Shown here piece after piece: positions 59,290 to 64,000 of a stretch of DNA of 64,000 bases. The translations under genes and the position numbers were made by a program. Location: assembly GCF_025758695.1 (NCBI RefSeq), contig NZ_JANJQP010000002.1:372001-436000 (forward strand), read 5' to 3'. The notes below the pieces were generated by a model, which worked only from the letters and a program-made list of their open reading frames with translations, made no database searches and was not told the DNA's origin. Numbering within the stretch: the stretch's first letter is position 1; each line of letters begins with the position of its first letter. This DNA comes from Oenococcus kitaharae. Lineage in GTDB: Bacteria; Bacillota; Bacilli; Lactobacillales; Lactobacillaceae.

Positions 59290-59509
59290 GGCGCCACATT
59301 GAGATGAGGCTTGTGGGAGTTTTATAATCATTATAAATAACGTTCAGGGCCCTCTTAAAAATAAAACTCGAAATATGAAAGCTGATTAGGACAATCGATG
59401 GAGTATAGAGCGGTGGTAACCTTGCGCTTGCAAAGTATGATTAACTGTTTGAAGGAACTTGCTCTATAACGCATTCAGAAGCACTGGGGGTTATTTTAAG
59501 TCCAATATT
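59290..59509. other. non-coding gap
   Basis: No gene or RNA that I can support is visible between the small membrane protein and the next terminator. Confidence 0.4.
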
Positions 59510-59564
59510 AAAACGCCTTTAATTGTCATACTAGATAAAGTAGTGAGAATTAAAGGCGTTTTTT
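59510..59564. terminator. long bidirectional terminator
   Basis: AAAACGCCTTTAATT (59510-59524) pairs perfectly with AATTAAAGGCGTTTT (59548-59562) over a 23-base loop. It serves the convergent mannosidase gene and perhaps the GT2 operon. Confidence 0.75.
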
Positions 59565-59578
59565 GAATATTGGAATCT

Positions 59579-62212
59579 TTATTTTTTTAACATCAAGCTA
59601 ATTAAGTCGAATGCTCCTACTGTCGATTGGCTGGTTTTGCTTGGAAACTCTTCAAGCGCATTAATAATCTTAAAACCCTGATGAAGTAAATTACTTATGT
59701 CGACCTCGTGATTGCTGACATTTTGTAATCTAAGGATAATTGCTTTTGGAATTGTATAGGCTGGATAAAGAGCTGTGACGGAAAGCGACGTGTTGATGTT
59801 AAGCAATGATAAGGAACTAGGAAGATGTTTAGGATCGTATTCCGATTTCCAAATTTTATTGTCTAATCTGTGAACGAAGAAATTGAAGTTTTGAAGTTGA
59901 TAGCTAATAGAAGGCGATAGCCAACCATAGGCTGTTTGAGCTAATTGATTGTTATCTAACGGGGGGGTACTTATAAGCAATCCTAATTCAAAAGTGTTAT
60001 CACCTAATTCTTGTGCTAATGGAGTTGACATCATAGTGTGACCAAAATCAGCTGTATCTCCCGATGCTCTGCCAGGACGCCATTGCAGATTTGATTTTCC
60101 AAGTTCACCAGTGGTTGCCATTAGAGTGAGAAAAAGTTCTCCGGCACGGCTCTCATATTCTTTAATTCCTTTCACTATTACGTCAAAGCTTGTTTGGCTG
60201 TCTCGAATTCCAACAATTTTGTCAAAGTTATAAATGTTAACAGGTTTTTCTGAGTATTTTTTGTCCCAGTCTGGCGCTATCTCTTTATTACTGGTATCTA
60301 CAAAACCTCCTTGTATCATTGCGTGAGCTTGAGCAGAGTCAATACCACTATTCAACCTTAGCCTTAGTCTATGCGAAAGGATATCATTGTGGACAATAAT
60401 TTTAGTATCAATAATTGGGCTCGATTGTCGTAGGGTCAACGAAATTTCACATACAAATGACTTAGTAGTTTTTGGATTCAATCTATCGCTAAGATCGTAA
60501 GGCAATTGTGACACCGCAGTGACGCGAAGTGTCTGTGATAAGTTCAGCGGTGATTTCTCTGTCGAAGCCGACATTAATTTTATTGTCTTCTCTGCATCGC
60601 CTTTTAATGGTGAATAATCGTAGGTGTCACCGTCGTTAGCTGAATCTAGTAGATTCAGAAAATTAGTTAATCGCCGGTTACTTTTAATGTCTACTAAATT
60701 CAGATGGCCATCCTCGAAGGAGACAGAAAAGTACTCATTTTTAATCTGATTATGATTGAGTGGCAGCTTCTCTTCTGGAAGAGAATTGCTAGAGTCTTGA
60801 AAGTGAACAACTTTGTATCCTAATCCCGGTAGCTGTACGGTCAGCTCCACTGTCAGAAGCCAATATGCGGGTTCATCAGTATAAGTATAGCCTTCAACGC
60901 TACGTGTCCTAGAATGTTCTCTTTTTGGGAAAAAAGTCGAGTTGATTATTTCCGCTTGAGTACCTTCGGAAAAAGTAATGTGTTTTGATCGCGCCATTAA
61001 TGTCACTGTTTTTCTACCGGAAAATGAAAACGGATCAGTATTAAATATTAATAAGTCGTGGTCAGTGAGATTCAGTCCATAGGCAATTTTTCTAGCAATT
61101 AAATTTTCAATGCCATCTGCAATTTCGTTTGCCTCCTTAAACCGGTGGTAGACATCAGTAACGACATTATCTGAAATGCTGCCACCTAATGTATCGTGAG
61201 GTTGACACTCAAGTAATTTTTTCCAAAGTTTAATGAATAGGCCATTACCCACGTGAATTCCCAACTGGCGCCCAATGATTGCTAGAGGTTCTACTCTTCG
61301 CAATATTTTTTGTTCCAATTCAAAATTGAGAAATTTGATTTGGTGGCGAACTGATCCAATTGTTCTATGGACCCTAGCAAAACCAGGATCGCGTAGTTCG
61401 CCCTGATAAGTTGGGAGTTGATCTTCGCTTTTTGTTAATTTTTTGAAAAAATCTGGATATGATGAAATTTTGGTTAGAAAAGTGCTATCTCGGTTTAACT
61501 TTTTAACCGTATCTGCAATATTGTGAATAATATTTTGTTGATCAATTCCTGATGGCATTAATATGGTTTCACTTGATGAATTTTGTCTTGAAAATTCAGC
61601 AGCTGGGTCATATCTTTTGATCACAAAATCCAATAATCTACTTTTAGATTCCAGTGTTATTTGACCAGTAAAATAGCCAAAGGGAAATGCAGCAGCAATG
61701 ACCTGTTGGTTTCCTAACCCGTTCCATTTAAAATACACTTGACCAGCTTGCTGTTTGAGATCAAGGCCCCGCCAAAATAGGAAATTTTTGATACCAACTT
61801 GATTCAGTATTGTTGGCATTTGCGCATTGAATCCGAATGTATCTGGTAAATAGCCTACCATCATTGGATTACCATATCTTTTGCGTGTACTAGTGATCCC
61901 TATCACTAGATTTCTAATGATGGATTCTACATCAGGAATAAGACCATCAGTTTGAGTAAACCACGGACCGATAAAGAGTTGCTTTCTTGCATTTAGCTGG
62001 CGTACAATGTCTAGCTTTTCTGGATGCAAGGAAATGTATTCATCTAAAATCGATGTTTGTCCATCTAAAGTAAAAGTAGCCTCAGGGTGCTCTGTCAGTT
62101 CTTCCAACATTTCTGTAAAAACTTGTTCGCTAAGGACCTGCGAATCTTGGGTCGTAAAATACCATTCACGATCCCAATGTGTATGATTCACTAAATCAAT
62201 TTCTTTGACCAT
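59579..62212 (-). CDS. mngB: GH38 alpha-mannosidase (mannosylglycerate hydrolase-like)
   Basis: An 877-residue GH38 enzyme: HTHWDREWY at the zinc site, GPWFTQTD, and YLPDTFGFNAQMP with the catalytic Asp, then the large beta-sandwich C-terminal region. The adjacent PTS permease of fructose/mannosylglycerate type suggests it cleaves an imported phosphorylated mannoside such as 2-O-mannosylglycerate-6-phosphate, as MngB does. Bacterial GH38 enzymes also act on other mannosides. Three bases separate it from the PTS gene, so they form an operon. Confidence 0.85.
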   Translation of the reverse strand: MVKEIDLVNHTHWDREWYFTTQDSQVLSEQVFTEMLEELTEHPEATFTLDGQTSILDEYISLHPEKLDIVRQLNARKQLFIGPWFTQTDGLIPDVESIIRNLVIGITSTRKRYGNPMMVGYLPDTFGFNAQMPTILNQVGIKNFLFWRGLDLKQQAGQVYFKWNGLGNQQVIAAAFPFGYFTGQITLESKSRLLDFVIKRYDPAAEFSRQNSSSETILMPSGIDQQNIIHNIADTVKKLNRDSTFLTKISSYPDFFKKLTKSEDQLPTYQGELRDPGFARVHRTIGSVRHQIKFLNFELEQKILRRVEPLAIIGRQLGIHVGNGLFIKLWKKLLECQPHDTLGGSISDNVVTDVYHRFKEANEIADGIENLIARKIAYGLNLTDHDLLIFNTDPFSFSGRKTVTLMARSKHITFSEGTQAEIINSTFFPKREHSRTRSVEGYTYTDEPAYWLLTVELTVQLPGLGYKVVHFQDSSNSLPEEKLPLNHNQIKNEYFSVSFEDGHLNLVDIKSNRRLTNFLNLLDSANDGDTYDYSPLKGDAEKTIKLMSASTEKSPLNLSQTLRVTAVSQLPYDLSDRLNPKTTKSFVCEISLTLRQSSPIIDTKIIVHNDILSHRLRLRLNSGIDSAQAHAMIQGGFVDTSNKEIAPDWDKKYSEKPVNIYNFDKIVGIRDSQTSFDVIVKGIKEYESRAGELFLTLMATTGELGKSNLQWRPGRASGDTADFGHTMMSTPLAQELGDNTFELGLLISTPPLDNNQLAQTAYGWLSPSISYQLQNFNFFVHRLDNKIWKSEYDPKHLPSSLSLLNINTSLSVTALYPAYTIPKAIILRLQNVSNHEVDISNLLHQGFKIINALEEFPSKTSQSTVGAFDLISLMLKK

Positions 62213-62215
62213 ACA

Positions 62216-64000
62216 TTATCCTTTCTTCGATGAAGGTGCCGTTTTTAGTGACTTAGATATTTTTTGACTTCGTGTTAGGATTAATAAGATCGTTGATATA
62301 AGAGCCCCTAGTAGGGCACTACCCAACCAAATGGCGATGTTGCCAACCAATCCAACATTGCCTTGCAGGAAGAACATTGAAAAGATGCCCGCCCCAAGCA
62401 TGCTGAGTTTGACTTTAAAGTATGCCACGATGGCTCCGGTTACCATCGAACCAACAATGAAGGAACCGATTACTCTGATAGGATCTAGCATTGCAAAGGG
62501 AATGGCCCCTTCTGTGATTCCGGCTAGACCCAGTACCCACGTTTGTTTCCCAATTTGTCTCTCTTCTTCGTTGAATAAATCTTTCCTTAAAACACATGCT
62601 GCGGTCACTGAAAACGCTGAGACCATCTTGATGGAGGTGAAAATGGCAAAGGGCGCAAAATTGCCGTTAGCTATTGCTCCTAAACAGAATGCATATGCTG
62701 CCTTGTTTACCGGGCCCCCAAGATCAAAGGAGGTCATGATGCCTAGCACAATGCCAAGAATAATCGCACCTGAACCAGACATATGGTTTAGCATGCTGAT
62801 TAGAGATGTATTTAGCCATGTTACCGGTTTACCAATTACAAGTAACATCAAGATGCCTACCACTAAAGAACCCAGTACTGGATAGACCCAGAACGTAATC
62901 AAACTGGACAAGGACCCATTGCTTTTAATATGATTTTTCATCCATTTCACTGCATAACCAGCAATAAATCCTGCTAGCATGCCCCCCAAAAAACCACTGC
63001 CAATCATATTGGCTGCGAGTCCGCCGGCGAATCCAGGTCCGAGAGCTGGTTTATCAGCGATAGAGTATGCCATATAAGCTGATAAAACCGGGACCATTAA
63101 AGTTCCCAGCATATTTGTTCCAAGTGTTTTTAGTAAGAACAGCCAACTAGTTTGGTTGTTTAGCATGGATTGTAATCCAAAAACTTGAGTGATCACAACT
63201 GCGAACACGCCTAACATGCCGCCGGCTATGATAATAGGAATAATGTAAGAGATTCCAGTTAAAATAGAGTTCTTGATTTCTGTGCCTATCGATTGTTTGC
63301 TAACATTTGTATCAACTTGAGGGATGTCAGAATTCCCTGGAATATAATTTTTTGACTTTGCTATGGCTTGGTCTAAAACTTTGTCAGCATTGCGAATTGG
63401 TTCAGCGACCGGCACGTCAATACTCGGTAGTCCATTAAAACGGTCTAATTCTTTTAGCGCTACATCATGTGCATAAATAATAGCTTTGGCTTCTCTGATT
63501 TGTGATGTTGTGATTCTGTCTTCAAGTCCCTTAGCACCTTGTTTTTCGACGTAAATCTTGTATCCCTTTTTTGCAGCAGCTTGTTCTAATGCTTTTGCGG
63601 CCATGTATGTGTGAGCAATTCCGGCTGCACATGCGGTAATTCCCAGTAATACAGTATTTACGTTATTATCAGAGGTGATTATCGGTTCGGCGGTTGGCTG
63701 GTCACTGAGTAAATTCAATATTTGTTGTGACGATGTAGCTTTCATTAGTTGAATACGATAATCTTTATCTGCCAAGCGTGTAGATAAGGAAGATAAGATA
63801 TCTAGGTGGACGCCGTCTGCTCCCGAAACTGGGATAGCTAATAGAAAAATTAATTGTACTTGATTACTGGGGTCTAGGCTCTGATAATCCTGAATGCTGT
63901 GCCTGTTTCTCAGTACTGCGAATACTGCTTTTTTCACAGTGCTGGATTTACCATGTGGAATCGCAAGACCGTTTTCTAGGCCGGTAACGGATTCTTTTTC
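62216..64000 (-). CDS. PTS EIIABC, fructose/mannosylglycerate type (5' end outside the window)
   Basis: At least 594 residues, in the order A-B-C. The EIIA end has GLAIPHGKSS with the phosphorylated His at the window edge, and the frame stays open to position 64000. The GTG at 63937 is internal. The EIIB domain (about 63670-63360) has ITACAAGIAHTYMAA, where most relatives have CPTGIAHT. The EIIC domain (about 63280-62250) has around ten hydrophobic segments and GGPVNKAAYAF. It would import and phosphorylate the substrate of the GH38 enzyme (MngA-like), but general fructose-family transport is also possible. Confidence 0.88.
   Translation of the reverse strand, partial: EKESVTGLENGLAIPHGKSSTVKKAVFAVLRNRHSIQDYQSLDPSNQVQLIFLLAIPVSGADGVHLDILSSLSTRLADKDYRIQLMKATSSQQILNLLSDQPTAEPIITSDNNVNTVLLGITACAAGIAHTYMAAKALEQAAAKKGYKIYVEKQGAKGLEDRITTSQIREAKAIIYAHDVALKELDRFNGLPSIDVPVAEPIRNADKVLDQAIAKSKNYIPGNSDIPQVDTNVSKQSIGTEIKNSILTGISYIIPIIIAGGMLGVFAVVITQVFGLQSMLNNQTSWLFLLKTLGTNMLGTLMVPVLSAYMAYSIADKPALGPGFAGGLAANMIGSGFLGGMLAGFIAGYAVKWMKNHIKSNGSLSSLITFWVYPVLGSLVVGILMLLVIGKPVTWLNTSLISMLNHMSGSGAIILGIVLGIMTSFDLGGPVNKAAYAFCLGAIANGNFAPFAIFTSIKMVSAFSVTAACVLRKDLFNEEERQIGKQTWVLGLAGITEGAIPFAMLDPIRVIGSFIVGSMVTGAIVAYFKVKLSMLGAGIFSMFFLQGNVGLVGNIAIWLGSALLGALISTILLILTRSQKISKSLKTAPSSKKG

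Noticed and set aside
62331-62885. 184-residue forward frame inside the PTS gene
   Set aside because: It is the complement of the EIIC membrane domain and has no start signals.

Overview
The window looks like a chromosomal segment from a heterofermentative lactic acid bacterium of the Lactobacillaceae, most likely Oenococcus or a close Leuconostoc relative. This rests on gene content: the short NAD-type 6-phosphogluconate dehydrogenase, a lactic-type PurR next to glmU, ECF and PTS transporters, tandem DegV/FakB proteins, a Wzy-type EPS locus and a sortase-anchored SpaA/Cna_B adhesin. The genus is an inference. Most of the window has moderate GC. The EPS core (about 41.3-48.35 kb) is visibly more AT-rich. 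I see no tRNA, rRNA, CRISPR array or prophage.

Layout. 0-3 kb: aspartate-family amino acids (hom start, thrC, aspartokinase). 3-9 kb: purR-glmU, an ECF transporter (UPF0397 S component, double ATPase, EcfT) and msrA. 9-14 kb: YczE-like membrane protein, DHA2-type MFS exporter divergent from a Lys/Ala-tailed protein, NatAB-like ABC exporter. 13.96-14.19 kb: an unassigned structured RNA with its own promoter and terminator. 14-27.6 kb: fructosamine-kinase-like protein, XRE plus methyltransferase, DUF368, alpha/beta hydrolase, Gfo/Idh oxidoreductase, RpiR divergent from gnd, two DegV proteins, a serine hydrolase and a three-gene ABC operon. 27.6-38 kb: a 2910-residue LPNTG adhesin with a structured 5' leader and a convergent AraC regulator. 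38-49 kb: an EPS locus with a BY-kinase/PHP-phosphatase fusion, a priming glycosyltransferase broken by an amber codon, and a 5'-truncated LCP gene at the far junction. 49-52 kb: an EcsC-family gene, a decayed copy of its start, and an IS5-family element. 52-56.4 kb: ascorbate-type PTS (ula) genes with a divergent RpiR regulator. 56.5-59.3 kb: a coiled-coil secreted protein split by UGA, then a 52-residue ribbon-helix-helix protein facing a GT2 synthase plus small membrane protein across repeated operator-like sites. 59.5-64 kb: GH38 alpha-mannosidase and PTS EIIABC (mng-like).

Regulatory theme. At least ten genes have a -10-like box (often TGn-TANNNT) ending only 6-8 nt before the start codon, with no usable Shine-Dalgarno site. 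That spacing puts the predicted transcription start on the initiation codon, so frequent leaderless mRNAs are likely. The clearest case is a perfect palindrome at 11182-11202 made of two -10 boxes facing each other between divergent genes. Other genes here (purR, wzd, wzx, ulaC, gnd) have normal ribosome-binding sites.

Surface theme. The adhesin, EPS locus, DUF368, LCP fragment, serine hydrolase and GT2 synthase suggest a variable cell-envelope region. Several of its genes are broken.
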